The notes beneath the pieces were generated by a model. It did not search any database. It was given only the letters and a program-made list of their open reading frames with translations, and was not told the DNA's origin. Positions 27,664 through 37,006 of a stretch of 64,000 nucleotides of DNA are shown here, piece after piece (within the stretch, counting starts at the first letter, position 1; each line of letters begins with the position of its first letter). This DNA is from Bradyrhizobium sp. BR13661 (GTDB lineage Bacteria; Pseudomonadota; Alphaproteobacteria; Rhizobiales; Xanthobacteraceae), in the NCBI RefSeq assembly GCF_029892425.1, contig NZ_JARXWB010000012.1, forward strand, positions 62,001-126,000, in the 5' to 3' direction. Position numbers and translations under genes: made by a program.

Positions 27664-28881
27664 CTAAAACGCCGCAGCCAATTCCCTTGCGCCGGGTTTG
27701 CTGCTGTTGGAGTCCATTCTATCATCCGTCACGGCCAGCAGCTTGGCCACTGTGTTGTGGCGAATCGCGACCGGATTGCGCTCGTAGCCGCTACGCTGGA
27801 AGAAATTTGAGGTCGGCACCTGCTCGCGCATCGCCTGCGGCATCGTCACCATGTCGAGGCCGGTGCCGTCGCCGGTGAGGTTCATCATCTCGAGTTCGGC
27901 TGCGGTGAGCGGACGGGTGTAGCCCTTGGCGCGGGCGAACAGCACCGAGGTCAAGAGCTTATGGGTTTGCAGCATCGGCCCGATGTCGATGTCGAGCACC
28001 ATCGCATGCATGGCCCAGCCCTGCGCGCTGTCTGCGATCTTCTCGTGCTCCGACCAGGTGTCCGGCACCGACTTCGCGTGCGCCACCATCTTCTTCAGAA
28101 CAGTCAGCTTGTGCTCGAGCGATTGTCGCGCCGGCCCCGAGGTGCGCGCGACCTTCTCGCTCAGCGCACGGACGAGCTCATGGCCCTGTTCGGCCAGAAG
28201 CTCGACGCTGTTGGTGGTCAGCAGCTGGTTGTAGCCCATCGCGGTCGAGATCGCGCGCTTGCCGCCATGCTCGATGCCGGCCTGCACGTCGTAATTGCCG
28301 GTGCCGCCGGTCTCGAACGAATAAACCCGCACCGCCTGCTCGCGCGTGAGCCCCGAGGCGAGCGCGTAACGCGCATAGGCGCGCTTGAACTCGACCTCAT
28401 TGGTGGGACGCTGCGGCGTGAATTGATAGAGGTCCTGCGCGGCACGCAAGAGGTCGGATGCGACCGGAAGCGGCTTGCGGGCCGGACGCTCCGGCGTTTC
28501 CTCGGGCTCCGGATTCACCGGACGCTTCGGCCCGGTATAAACAGGCGGCTGCTCCAGCACGTAATCATCAAGCGTGATCTGCTGTCCGCTGCGACGCTTG
28601 GCGTTGCGGCCTTTGCGCTTCTCCGAGACCTGGCTCCAGTAAGCACCGGCTTCCTGGTCAAAGGCGCCGCGGATGGCCTGGTACTCAGCGAGCTTGCGGC
28701 GATATTCGAGCACGGCCGGCGACGCGCCCCCGCCCTGCGCGAAGAACTGCGACAGCAGCTGCGCGTTGGCATTGGCGACGGCAGGCGGCAGCGCGTCAGC
28801 TTCGCCACCGCGCGCGGCGGGAACGAGCAGGACGAGCGCGAGTGGAACCGACGCCAGATGTCTACGAATCGAATGATGCAT
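27664..28881 (-). CDS. Secreted protein with a lysozyme-like core
   Basis: 405 aa with a signal peptide (residues 1-25). After a Pro-rich basic linker (GPKRPVNPEPEETPERPARK), the central region reads YARYALASGLTREQAVRVYS, then FETGGTGNYDVQAGIEHG and AISTAMGYNQLL. That arrangement recalls goose-type lysozyme/transglycosylase folds (a Glu followed by Gly and a Gln/Asn motif), here with Glu at FETGG as a possible catalytic acid. Function as a peptidoglycan lytic enzyme is inference; related bacterial proteins are mostly listed as hypothetical. Confidence 0.7.
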   Translation of the reverse strand: MHHSIRRHLASVPLALVLLVPAARGGEADALPPAVANANAQLLSQFFAQGGGASPAVLEYRRKLAEYQAIRGAFDQEAGAYWSQVSEKRKGRNAKRRSGQQITLDDYVLEQPPVYTGPKRPVNPEPEETPERPARKPLPVASDLLRAAQDLYQFTPQRPTNEVEFKRAYARYALASGLTREQAVRVYSFETGGTGNYDVQAGIEHGGKRAISTAMGYNQLLTTNSVELLAEQGHELVRALSEKVARTSGPARQSLEHKLTVLKKMVAHAKSVPDTWSEHEKIADSAQGWAMHAMVLDIDIGPMLQTHKLLTSVLFARAKGYTRPLTAAELEMMNLTGDGTGLDMVTMPQAMREQVPTSNFFQRSGYERNPVAIRHNTVAKLLAVTDDRMDSNSSKPGARELAAAF

Positions 28882-28934
28882 GCTGCCCTCTTAGCAGGCA
28901 TCCGGTAACCGTCACGTTAACGCACCGTTTACCA

Positions 28935-29561
28935 TCACTTCCAGGCGAATACCGGTTGTTCCAGGTCGGTGACGCGGGTCTGCCGCCCCGCCAGCACCTC
29001 GCGGAACTGGTAGATCAGCGCAGCCGTCGGCGCGTGGATCATGCTCATCTGGTGATGGAAGCGGATCACGCGGCGGGTGCTTTCGGGAATATCCGTGAAA
29101 TCGAAGGCATCGTCGCGCTCGATCGTGTCGAGCGCGATGCGATGGACCGAGGCGACCTCGTCCGGATTCGGCTTGATCGCGGCACTGTCCGCAGCCCAGA
29201 CCACGACCGGCGTGATCAGATAGCCCGAGCGCGTCGGATAATCATCGAGCAGGCCGAGCACCGCGTCGGCGGGGAGCTTGAGCGCGAGCTCCTCGTCGAG
29301 CTCGCGCAGCGCCGCCTCGACCGGCGTTTCGCCGGCGTCGCAGCGTCCGCCCGGCAAGGCCCATTGGCCGCGATGGGAGCGCAAGCTCGATGCGCGCCTG
29401 GTCAGCAGAAACGCCGTGTCGTCGCCGTCATGGGATGCGGTCAGCGCGACCACAACCGCGGCGCGCTTCAGCGCCGACGCCTCGGCGGCATCAGGCAGCC
29501 GCGCAAAGGACGCGCAGGCCTCTGCGATATTCCGTCTGGTGGCATCGCCGAAATTTCTCAT
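28935..29561 (-). CDS. NUDIX hydrolase (CoA pyrophosphatase-like)
   Basis: 208 aa. The Nudix box is visible as GGRCDAGETPVEAALRELDE followed by ELAL, giving GX5EX7REUXEEXGU with Ala in place of the late Gly. The RSHRGQWALPGG segment ahead of it is the CoA-pyrophosphatase UPF0035-like signature. The family cleaves CoA or nucleotide diphosphate derivatives with Mg. The gene is divergent from the thioesterase at 29621, with a short intergenic region. Confidence 0.85.
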   Translation of the reverse strand: MRNFGDATRRNIAEACASFARLPDAAEASALKRAAVVVALTASHDGDDTAFLLTRRASSLRSHRGQWALPGGRCDAGETPVEAALRELDEELALKLPADAVLGLLDDYPTRSGYLITPVVVWAADSAAIKPNPDEVASVHRIALDTIERDDAFDFTDIPESTRRVIRFHHQMSMIHAPTAALIYQFREVLAGRQTRVTDLEQPVFAWK

Positions 29562-29620
29562 GATGCTTGACTACACCAAGACCGCATCTGATGAAACGAG
29601 GAGAGACAGGCGTCGCAAGG

Positions 29621-30058
29621 ATGGACGGAGAGATGATCGACAAGACCGCCGCAAAGCTCAAACAGGACGGCTGGACCATCGTCGACACCAGCGGCTTCAT
29701 CCATCTGATCGGCCCGCTCTGGGAGCGCAAGGTCGACGGCCACTTTGAATTCGCGCTGGCGACCGAAGACAAGCACCACAACCGCCGCGGCATGGTCCAG
29801 GGTGGCGTCATGATGACCTTCGCCGACCGCACCTGCGGCATGACTGCCCGCTACGAGACCGGCAAGCAATACATGGCGACCGTGCAGCTCGACACGCATT
29901 TCGTCGAAGCCGGCAAGATCGGCGACATCCTGGTCTCCCGCCCCCGCGTCGTGCGCACCACCCGCAGCCTGATTTTCATGAGCACCGAGGTGATGGTCGA
30001 CGACCGCTGCGTGGTGATGGCGAATGGCGTGTTCAAGATTTTGAAGGGGCCGGAGTAG
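29621..30058 (+). CDS. PaaI-family hotdog thioesterase
   Basis: About 145 aa from the ATG at 29621 (MDGEMIDKTAAKL); ATGs at 29591 and 29633 are alternatives, and no start has a clean ribosome-binding site. The single-hotdog pattern FEFALATEDKHHNRRGMVQGG, VMMTFADRTCGMTA, TVQLDTHFVEAGKIGD and SLIFMSTEVMVDDRCV fits PaaI/YdiI-like thioesterases, with Asn-His-Gly-Gly positions replaced in part. Such enzymes hydrolyse aryl- or acyl-CoA esters. Monocistronic; a palindromic repeat follows. Confidence 0.85.
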   Translation: MDGEMIDKTAAKLKQDGWTIVDTSGFIHLIGPLWERKVDGHFEFALATEDKHHNRRGMVQGGVMMTFADRTCGMTARYETGKQYMATVQLDTHFVEAGKIGDILVSRPRVVRTTRSLIFMSTEVMVDDRCVVMANGVFKILKGPE

Positions 30059-30093
30059 GCTTATCGTCAGGCGGCCCCACCGCCGTCTCCTCA

Positions 30094-30170
30094 TCATTGC
30101 GAGCGCAGCGAAGCAATCCAGCGTCTTTCCGCGGATGCAGTTCTGGATTGCTTCGCTGCGCTCGCAATGA
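30094..30170. repeat. Palindromic intergenic repeat (family D)
   Basis: TCATTGCGAGCGCAGCGAAG pairs with CTTCGCTGCGCTCGCAATGA, a 28-bp arm that includes CAATCCAG / CTGGATTG. The middle is short. It is a typical mobile-like REP element of the Bradyrhizobium group and lies 36 bp after the thioesterase gene. Confidence 0.85.
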
Positions 30171-30220
30171 CGGGCGTAGCTCGTTATTGTGCCTCACAAC
30201 CCAAGCCTCGAGGACACCCC

Positions 30221-31243
30221 ATGCAATACCGCCAACTCGGCCGCAGCGGCCTGAAAGTGTCGCCGATTTGCCTGGGCACCATGATGTTCGGCGGGCCGAC
30301 GGATGAGGCGGCATCGAAGCGCATCATCGCCAAGGCACACGATGCCGGCATCAATTTCATCGATACTGCCGATGCCTATTCGAAGGGCGGCTCCGAGGAG
30401 GTCGTCGGCCGCGCGATCGGCAACGTCAGGCATGCCTGGGTGCTTGCGACGAAGCTCGCCAATCCCATGAACAGTGGCCCGGGCAACGATCCCAACCGCG
30501 TCGGGCTGTCGCGGCGCTGGGTGTTGCAGGCGGCCGAGGAAAGCCTGAAGCGGCTCGGCACCGATCACATCGACATCTACTATCTGCACAAGGAAGACCA
30601 TTCGACGCCCCTGGAGGAGACGGTGCGTGCGATGGGCGACCTGATCCGCGCGGGCAAGATCCGCTATTTCGGCGTTTCCAACTACCGCGCCTGGCGCGTC
30701 GCCGAGATCTGCAACATCTGCGATCGGCTCGGCATCGACCGTCCCGTGGTGAGCCAGCCCTATTACAACGCGATGAACCGGATGCCCGAAGTCGAGCACT
30801 TCCCGGCCTGCTCCTATTACGGCCTCGGCATCGTGCCCTATAGCCCGCTGGCGCGCGGCGTGCTCACTGGAAAGTACAAGCCCGATGCGGCCCCGGACAA
30901 GGACACGCGCGCGGGCCGCAACGACACACGCATGATGCAGACGGAGTGGCGGCCGGAGTCTTTGCAGCTCGCGCAGGAGATCAAGAGCCACGCCGAGAAG
31001 AACGGCATCACCGCCGGCCAGTTCGCGGTCGCCTGGGTGCTGAATTCCGCCTTCGTCTCATCGATCGTCGCGGGCCCGCGCACGGAAGAACAATGGGATG
31101 GCTATATCAGCGCCCTCGACTATCGCTTCACGGCTGAGGACGAGGCACTGATCGACCGGCTCGTCGTGCCGGGCCATCCCTCGACGCCGGGTTACAACGA
31201 TCCCGCCTATCCAATCGAGGGACGCCGCGCGCGGACGGCGTGA
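30221..31243 (+). CDS. Aldo/keto reductase
   Basis: 340 aa (beta/alpha)8 enzyme. The catalytic tetrad is present: D and Y in FIDTADAYSKGGSEEV, K in VLATKLANP and H in DIYYLHKEDHSTP. The N-terminus MQYRQLGRSGLKVSPICLGT and the QPYYNAMNR/YSPLARGVLTGKY segments are those of the AKR family that reduces carbonyls with NADPH. The substrate is unknown. It overlaps nothing and runs directly into the TPR gene at 31258 (14-bp gap), suggesting cotranscription. Confidence 0.92.
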   Translation: MQYRQLGRSGLKVSPICLGTMMFGGPTDEAASKRIIAKAHDAGINFIDTADAYSKGGSEEVVGRAIGNVRHAWVLATKLANPMNSGPGNDPNRVGLSRRWVLQAAEESLKRLGTDHIDIYYLHKEDHSTPLEETVRAMGDLIRAGKIRYFGVSNYRAWRVAEICNICDRLGIDRPVVSQPYYNAMNRMPEVEHFPACSYYGLGIVPYSPLARGVLTGKYKPDAAPDKDTRAGRNDTRMMQTEWRPESLQLAQEIKSHAEKNGITAGQFAVAWVLNSAFVSSIVAGPRTEEQWDGYISALDYRFTAEDEALIDRLVVPGHPSTPGYNDPAYPIEGRRARTA

Positions 31244-31257
31244 GCGGAGAGACGACA

Positions 31258-32571
31258 ATGGCGTTTGAAGACCGTTACGGCCTGCCGCTGTCCACGGCCA
31301 CCGATCAGGCGGCATCCGCCTATCGCGGCGGCGTCGACCTCATGCTCGCCGGCTGGACCGGCACAGCGGAGACGCTGGAGCACGCGATCGCCGCCGACCC
31401 GGATTTCGCGCTCCCTCATATTGCCCGCGCCCGAGTGCACGCCTTCTACCAGCAAGGCGATCTTGCACGGCAGAAAGCGTCGACTGCGCGCGAGCTCGTC
31501 GCCAAACGCGGCAGCGAGCGAGAGCGCTCGCATGTCGAGACGCTGGCGCTTGCGATCGAGGGACGGTTGCCCGAGGCGATCGCAGCGATGCGCCAGCACA
31601 TCGAGGCATGGCCGCGCGATGCCGTGGTGCTGTCGCTGCCGCTCGGCGCGTTCGGCCTGTTCGCATTCTCCGGCATGGCCGATCACGACCGCGCCCGGCA
31701 CGAGCTCTGCGAAACGGTCGCGCATCATTATGGCGAGGATTGGTGGTTCCTTACCATGTCCGGCTGGGCGATGACGGAGAATGGCGATGTCGCCCGCGGC
31801 CGCGGGATCACCGAGCGCGGCTTCAATCTGCGCCGGGCGAACGCCCACGCCGCCCACGCCGTGCTGCATGCGATGTTCGAGGATGGCTCGATCGACGACG
31901 CCGACCGCCTCGTCGATGAATGGCTTCCGACCTATGACCGCGCCGGACTCCTGCACGGCCATATTCTCTGGCATCAGGCGCTTGGTGCGCTCGAGCACGG
32001 CAATGCGGCGCGTGCGCTCGCGATCTATGCCGACGTGCTGCAGCCCGGCGCCACGCAGGCACCGCCGCTCAACGTCATCACGGACGGCGCCTCGCTGTTG
32101 TGGCGTCTGTCGGCTTACGGCTACGCCGTGCCGAAGGCGCTTTGGGTCGAGGCCGACGCCAACGCGCAAAAACTGTTCCCGAAGTCAGGGCTGCCCTTCG
32201 CCGACGTCCACATGGCGCTGTTCGCGGCCGCAACGCAAAATCAGGACGCACTGGCAGCGCGCGTTGCCGTGATCGAGCAGCGCCTCGCCGAGGGCAAGCT
32301 GCCGGCCGGCCCCGTGGTACCGGCGATCTGCCGCGCGCTGGCGGCCTTCGCGAATGGGAACTATGCGGCTTGCGTGCGCGAGCTTGCGCCTGCGCTCGCT
32401 GACGTCGTGCGCATCGGCGGCAGCCACGCCCAGCGCGAGCTGATCGAGGACACTTACCTTGTCGCCCTGATGCGCAGCGGAGAGCTGCCGCGCGCCCGCA
32501 AGCTTCTCGATGCCCGCCTGCACCGCCGCCCGTCCCTGCGCGATACGCGCTGGCAGGCGGCGATCGCTTGA
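31258..32571 (+). CDS. TPR38-like tetratricopeptide protein
   Basis: 437 aa. The start MAFEDRYGLPLSTATDQAAS followed by AYRGGVDLMLAGWTG is that of the TTC38-like (tetratricopeptide repeat protein 38) family. About ten alpha-helical pairs follow with no signal peptide, so it is likely cytoplasmic. The GTG at 31240 is an alternative start, but ATG 31258 with GGAGAG upstream fits better. Its role is unknown; the pairing with an aldo/keto reductase offers no clear clue. Confidence 0.85.
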   Translation: MAFEDRYGLPLSTATDQAASAYRGGVDLMLAGWTGTAETLEHAIAADPDFALPHIARARVHAFYQQGDLARQKASTARELVAKRGSERERSHVETLALAIEGRLPEAIAAMRQHIEAWPRDAVVLSLPLGAFGLFAFSGMADHDRARHELCETVAHHYGEDWWFLTMSGWAMTENGDVARGRGITERGFNLRRANAHAAHAVLHAMFEDGSIDDADRLVDEWLPTYDRAGLLHGHILWHQALGALEHGNAARALAIYADVLQPGATQAPPLNVITDGASLLWRLSAYGYAVPKALWVEADANAQKLFPKSGLPFADVHMALFAAATQNQDALAARVAVIEQRLAEGKLPAGPVVPAICRALAAFANGNYAACVRELAPALADVVRIGGSHAQRELIEDTYLVALMRSGELPRARKLLDARLHRRPSLRDTRWQAAIA

Positions 32572-32771
32572 GGCGAGACCATCTGCCACGAAAAAAACAT
32601 CGGTCTGGAGGCATGTGCCTGTCGGGACGGGTTGGGGCGATCAGGGCGAATCGCCGATGGGGTGGCGCGGTGGTATTCCAGGCGGCTTTGGCGGGACAAA
32701 CGGGATCGCAACCAATTTGCGATTCGATGGTTAGTGGGCGGAACTCTCGCCCGTCCGTGGCCCCCTGGCAC

Positions 32772-33362
32772 ATGAGCCTGACGATGCGCCTCCGCCTGTT
32801 GGTCCTGGCTGCACCTCTCGTTGCTCTCGCAAGCCCTTGTTTTGCCGAGTCTTCCACCGCGATCGCGGTGAACAATCCGCCGGCGCAGCAGAACTCCCTC
32901 GTCGACATGCTGGCGCTGATGTCGGGCCACTGCAAGACATTCAAGGTCGCCGGGCGTCCTTTTGCGTGCAAGACCGTGGCCTTCGCCCATGACGACAAGG
33001 GCCGGGTCAATTTCGCGGTCGCCGTCGACGACCCCAGCGACGAGAATCACGTCGTGTCGTTCTCCGGCGAGAACGGCAAGCGGGCCGACGACAATTCCTA
33101 CGAATTGCCGATCGACCGCATGCTGCTCAACTCCAAGCACCGGCCGAAGGTCGACGGCCTGCCGGTTCCGGCTGCGCAGACCTCCACCGGCAGTTGCCGT
33201 CAGACCGGCAATTTCGCCGCCAAGAAGGTGAACGACGTCACCTGCTCTGCGACCGACAGCGAAGGCCGCAGGTATGAACTGCTGTTCGTCTCCGACGGCA
33301 CGCCGGTGAATGTGCGCCGCATCAGGCAGTCGTCGCCGTCGGTGCAGGATCCGTTCAAGTAA
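32772..33362 (+). CDS. Secreted protein of unknown function
   Basis: 196 aa from ATG 32772 (a second ATG at 32784 is possible). A signal peptide (LLVLAAPLVALASPCFAES) is followed by a domain with two clear Cys pairs, GHCKTFKVAGRPFACKTVAF and TGSCRQTGNF..VNDVTCSATD, and a GTPVNVRRIRQ end. Likely exported; unrecognised family, though similar proteins appear in Bradyrhizobium. Confidence 0.72.
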   Translation: MSLTMRLRLLVLAAPLVALASPCFAESSTAIAVNNPPAQQNSLVDMLALMSGHCKTFKVAGRPFACKTVAFAHDDKGRVNFAVAVDDPSDENHVVSFSGENGKRADDNSYELPIDRMLLNSKHRPKVDGLPVPAAQTSTGSCRQTGNFAAKKVNDVTCSATDSEGRRYELLFVSDGTPVNVRRIRQSSPSVQDPFK

Positions 33363-33368
33363 TCCCGA

Positions 33369-34928
33369 TCACGCGAACGCCTTCTCCAGCGTCGCGAAGA
33401 TCACCCCGAGCGACTTGTCGTGGCGGGTCACGGCCGGCACCGGGCGATCAATCTTCATCAATTGATAGACCGCCATCTGCGCCGCACGCACCGAATATTC
33501 GACAGTGAAGACCACGTCGTCCGGAATCTCGACGAACTGGCTGACGAAAGCGAGGTTCACCGAATTCTTCGGCACCGGCAGCGGCCGATCGGCCACATGG
33601 CGCGGCATGAACATGCTGGTGATGTAGGGCATGCGACAGGGAATGCAGATCGCGTCCTCGAACACGGCGCGGTCGAAGTTCAGATGACCGCAGAGCTCCG
33701 TCAGAATGTCGACGCCGCCGCATTCCGACATCGGCTTGGCGACGAAATCGCCGATGCGATCGGGATGCAGCGCATAGCCCCAGAAGACCTGGACGTTCTT
33801 GGGCTGACTGGGGAAATGCGGCTGATGGTAGAGCACGACCGACATCAGCCAGTTGGAATCCTTGAACGTCACGAGCCCACCGGTGCCGGCCCTGTTGCCG
33901 GAGAATGCTTCCATCTGATCGAAGAAGCGCCGGTCGCGGCAGGTCACGGTGAAGGACAGCCAATAGGATTCGGGGATCGAGCCGTTGAACGCCGACGGAT
34001 TGCCGAATTCGGGGCGCCCCTTCGCGATCGTCTCCCAGAGTGCCCAGCCCTGGCTGTCCGACTTGGTCAGGTGCGGCGCGGGTTCGGTCATGGTACCCAG
34101 GCTCGACGCATCCGTCATCGAGCCGTTCTGGAAGAAGACCAGATCGCCATCCTCGAGGCGGACATTGGCATTTCGGCCATCGCGGTCGAGCATGAGTTGC
34201 CGGACCCGCAGCTTGTCGGCCTCCTGCTCGAACGTCATATCGATGACGCGCGTTCCCCGCGCGAATTGCACGCCCTGCTGCTTGAGCCAGTCGACCAGCG
34301 GCCGCACCATCGCGTCATATTGATTGAAGACGGTGCGCTTGACGCCCGCGAGCGTTTCGATGCGCGGAAATTCGTTCATGAAACGGTGCAGATAGCGCTT
34401 CAGCTCGACCGCACTGTGCCAGGGCTGGAAGGCGAAGGTGGTCTGCCACATGTACCAGAAATTGGATTCGAAGAATCCCGGCGACAACCAGTCGGTGATG
34501 CGGCTGGCGCCGAGCGTCTCTTCGGAAGCTTCCGTCAGCCGCAACAGCTCGAGCCGGTCGCGCGCGCTGAAGGCCATATGCGAGACGTCGATCTTGAAGC
34601 GGTTGCGATCGACCAGGCGTGCACGGGAATGCGCGGGGTTCTCCGCGTTGAACGCGACGGTTTCCTCGCGCACGCTCAGGCCGGGACGTTCGAGCGAAGG
34701 AATGCCGGAGAACAAGTCCCAGGTGCATTCGTAGTGATCGGTGGTGAGCATGCGGCCGCCGCGCAGCGAATAGGCACCGTTCTCGAGCTGCGCACCGTCG
34801 AGACTGCCGCCGACCAGCGGCTGCGCCTCGTAGATCATGATGTCCCGTCCCGCCACCTTCGCATCACGAATCAGGAATGCCGCGCCGGCCAGCGATCCGA
34901 TGCCGCCGCCGATGAAATATGCCTTCAT
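33369..34928 (-). CDS. Oleate hydratase
   Basis: 519 aa from ATG 34928. It adds water to the 9-cis double bond of oleic acid to give 10-hydroxystearate, with FAD as a structural cofactor. The N-terminus AYFIGGGIGSLAGAAFLIRD is the FAD motif, and RGGRMLTTDHYECTWDLFSG matches the conserved RGGRE-HFECLWDLF region, but with Met60 where many enzymes have the catalytic Glu. The Rhodococcus-type oleate hydratases are reported to have Met there and remain active, so this probably belongs to that group. It lies 133 bp downstream of a long-chain acyl-CoA synthetase gene on the same strand. Confidence 0.9.
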   Translation of the reverse strand: MKAYFIGGGIGSLAGAAFLIRDAKVAGRDIMIYEAQPLVGGSLDGAQLENGAYSLRGGRMLTTDHYECTWDLFSGIPSLERPGLSVREETVAFNAENPAHSRARLVDRNRFKIDVSHMAFSARDRLELLRLTEASEETLGASRITDWLSPGFFESNFWYMWQTTFAFQPWHSAVELKRYLHRFMNEFPRIETLAGVKRTVFNQYDAMVRPLVDWLKQQGVQFARGTRVIDMTFEQEADKLRVRQLMLDRDGRNANVRLEDGDLVFFQNGSMTDASSLGTMTEPAPHLTKSDSQGWALWETIAKGRPEFGNPSAFNGSIPESYWLSFTVTCRDRRFFDQMEAFSGNRAGTGGLVTFKDSNWLMSVVLYHQPHFPSQPKNVQVFWGYALHPDRIGDFVAKPMSECGGVDILTELCGHLNFDRAVFEDAICIPCRMPYITSMFMPRHVADRPLPVPKNSVNLAFVSQFVEIPDDVVFTVEYSVRAAQMAVYQLMKIDRPVPAVTRHDKSLGVIFATLEKAFA

Positions 34929-35061
34929 GCCTTGCCTCGATTGCAGTCCGATTGATCGGCGCAACATTGCACGCGGGCGATGGGAGAGGTTGCGCTGGAT
35001 CAAGCACGATCGATGCCGGCATCACGTTGATTTGAGGCCGACTTCCGGAGAGCCATTCCTC

Positions 35062-36894
35062 CTATTCACGCGCCGTGTGCGTTGCCGGCGGCTTCTTCGC
35101 ATAGATCTGCTCGATCTCGTCGGCGAAGTGGCGTTCGAGCGCCAGGCGCTTGTTCTTCAGGGTTGGCGTGAGCAGCCCCGCGCTGATGGTCCAGGGGTCC
35201 AGCGTCCACCATACCGCGCGTGGCGTTGCGTAGGACGGATAGACCTTCACAGCTGCCGCGATTCTCGCGAGCAGGGCAGCCCGCTCCGCCGCGCCGCCCT
35301 GCTTTCCGCTAGCCGCGAGCCGTTCCTTCTCCTGCACCCAGGATTTTGCGTCGAGCACGACCAGCGCCGCGAGGAAGGGGCGCTGCTCACCGACCACCAG
35401 CGCCTGCTCGAACAGGGGATCGGCGACGATTGCGGTCTCCAGATCCACCGGCGCGATCTTCTCGCCCGTCGAGGTGACGAGAATGTCCTTGAGGCGGCCG
35501 GTGATGGTGATACGGCCGTTCTCGATGCGCGCCTGGTCGCCGGTGTGCAGCCAACCGTCAGCCTCCTTCACGCGCCGCGTCTCTTCAGGCTTGTTCCAGT
35601 AGCCCAGCATCACGCTCGGCCCGCGCACGAGCAATTCATCGTTCTCGCCCAACTTGACCTCGACGCCGTCGAGGACTTGACCGACCGAACGCGGATCGTT
35701 GTCCTCGACGGTGTTGACGGAGACCACCGGCGACGTCTCGGTCATGCCGTAGCCCTGGAGGATGTCGAGCCCAAGCGCCAGAAACAGGCGAATGACCGGC
35801 TCCGCGATCGGCGCGCCGCCGGAGACGGCAACCCGCAGGCAGCCACCGAGCTGCGCCAGCACCTTGTCGGCGACGAGGCGCTTCAACAGCGGCCAAGCCA
35901 GGCGATCGGCTAGCGATGGCGTCGCGCGCTTCTGCCGTGCATCGAAACGCCGGCCACCGACCGCGAGCGTGAGATCGAGCAGCGCGCGCTCGACGGGTCC
36001 GGCCGCGGCGCGGTGCTGCATGATCAGCGCCGAGATACGCTCATAGATTCGCGGCACCGAAACCAGCACCGTCGGCCGAACATGCTTCAGATCCTCCGAC
36101 AACAGCGGCACCGAGCGCGCATAGGCGACGCAGGCGCCGGCCGCGATGGGATAGTAGTAGCCGCCGGTCCGCTCGAAGGTGTGCGAGAGCGGCAGGAAGG
36201 ACAGAAAGACGTCATCCGGCGCGGCCGCGATGCGCTGCGCGACAGCCTTCACATTGGCGACAACGTTGCCATGCGACAGCATCACGCCCTTCGGTCGCCC
36301 GGTCGTACCGGAGGTGTAGACGATGGCGGCAAGATCATCCGGTTTCACCGCGACATCCGCCATCGGCGCGTCCGCGCCGGGCGCGGCGGCGAGCCAGCGG
36401 TCGAGCGCGACGACACGCGCATCTGTTGCCGCTGGTCCGCTCATATCCGCGCAGATCACGCGCCTGAGCTGGCCGAGCGGCTGACCGGTCGCGACAATCG
36501 CCTGCCAACGCGCCAGCGTATCGACGAACAGGAGCTGCGCACCGGAATCGGCGAGGATGTAGGCGATGCTGTCGGGGTTGTCGACCGCATGCATCGGCAC
36601 CGGCACCAGGCCGCGCGACAGCGTCGCCTGGTCCATCGCGATGTGCGCCGTGCCGTTCGGCATCAGGATTGCGACGCGCTCGCCGGGCGCGAGGCCTTCC
36701 GCGGCGAGCGCCCGCCGCCAGATCTCGAACTCCGCGTTGATCTCCTGCCAGGACTGGCTGATCCAGCGCCCCGCCGACGCGTCGAAATGCCGATAGGCTT
36801 CCGCCGCCGGCGTCGCGGCGACGCGCCAGCGCAGGAGCTCCGGCAACGTCCTCACCTCGGCAAGCGTCTGCAATTGACTGACCGGCCCCGGCAT
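35062..36894 (-). CDS. Long-chain acyl-CoA synthetase (FAA1-type)
   Basis: 610 aa from ATG 36894, preferred over the GTG at 36945 because AAAGGA lies just upstream. The FAA1/LACS layout is visible: YTSGTTGRPKGVMLSHGN, SFLPLSHTFERTGGYYYPIA, VSVPRIYERI, then LQGYGMTETSPVVSVN, WLHTGDQARIENG and TGRLKDILVTSTGEKIAP. The late TLKNKRLALERHFADEI end is typical. It makes long-chain acyl-CoA for lipid synthesis or beta-oxidation. Next to oleate hydratase, it may handle oleate and its hydroxy product. Confidence 0.9.
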   Translation of the reverse strand: MPGPVSQLQTLAEVRTLPELLRWRVAATPAAEAYRHFDASAGRWISQSWQEINAEFEIWRRALAAEGLAPGERVAILMPNGTAHIAMDQATLSRGLVPVPMHAVDNPDSIAYILADSGAQLLFVDTLARWQAIVATGQPLGQLRRVICADMSGPAATDARVVALDRWLAAAPGADAPMADVAVKPDDLAAIVYTSGTTGRPKGVMLSHGNVVANVKAVAQRIAAAPDDVFLSFLPLSHTFERTGGYYYPIAAGACVAYARSVPLLSEDLKHVRPTVLVSVPRIYERISALIMQHRAAAGPVERALLDLTLAVGGRRFDARQKRATPSLADRLAWPLLKRLVADKVLAQLGGCLRVAVSGGAPIAEPVIRLFLALGLDILQGYGMTETSPVVSVNTVEDNDPRSVGQVLDGVEVKLGENDELLVRGPSVMLGYWNKPEETRRVKEADGWLHTGDQARIENGRITITGRLKDILVTSTGEKIAPVDLETAIVADPLFEQALVVGEQRPFLAALVVLDAKSWVQEKERLAASGKQGGAAERAALLARIAAAVKVYPSYATPRAVWWTLDPWTISAGLLTPTLKNKRLALERHFADEIEQIYAKKPPATHTARE

Positions 36895-37006
36895 GGTGTC
36901 CTTTCGCAAGGTCTCGATTCCCAATCGAATCTGGGGATTCGACACTAGGCCAGCCAGTCCTTGGCGCCTTGATCCTCAGCAAGGCGGCCATGCTTCGGAG
37001 CAACCC

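Noticed and set aside
33420..34955. Plus-strand 511-codon open frame
   Set aside because: Exactly antisense to oleate hydratase, whose motifs are clear; shadow composition.
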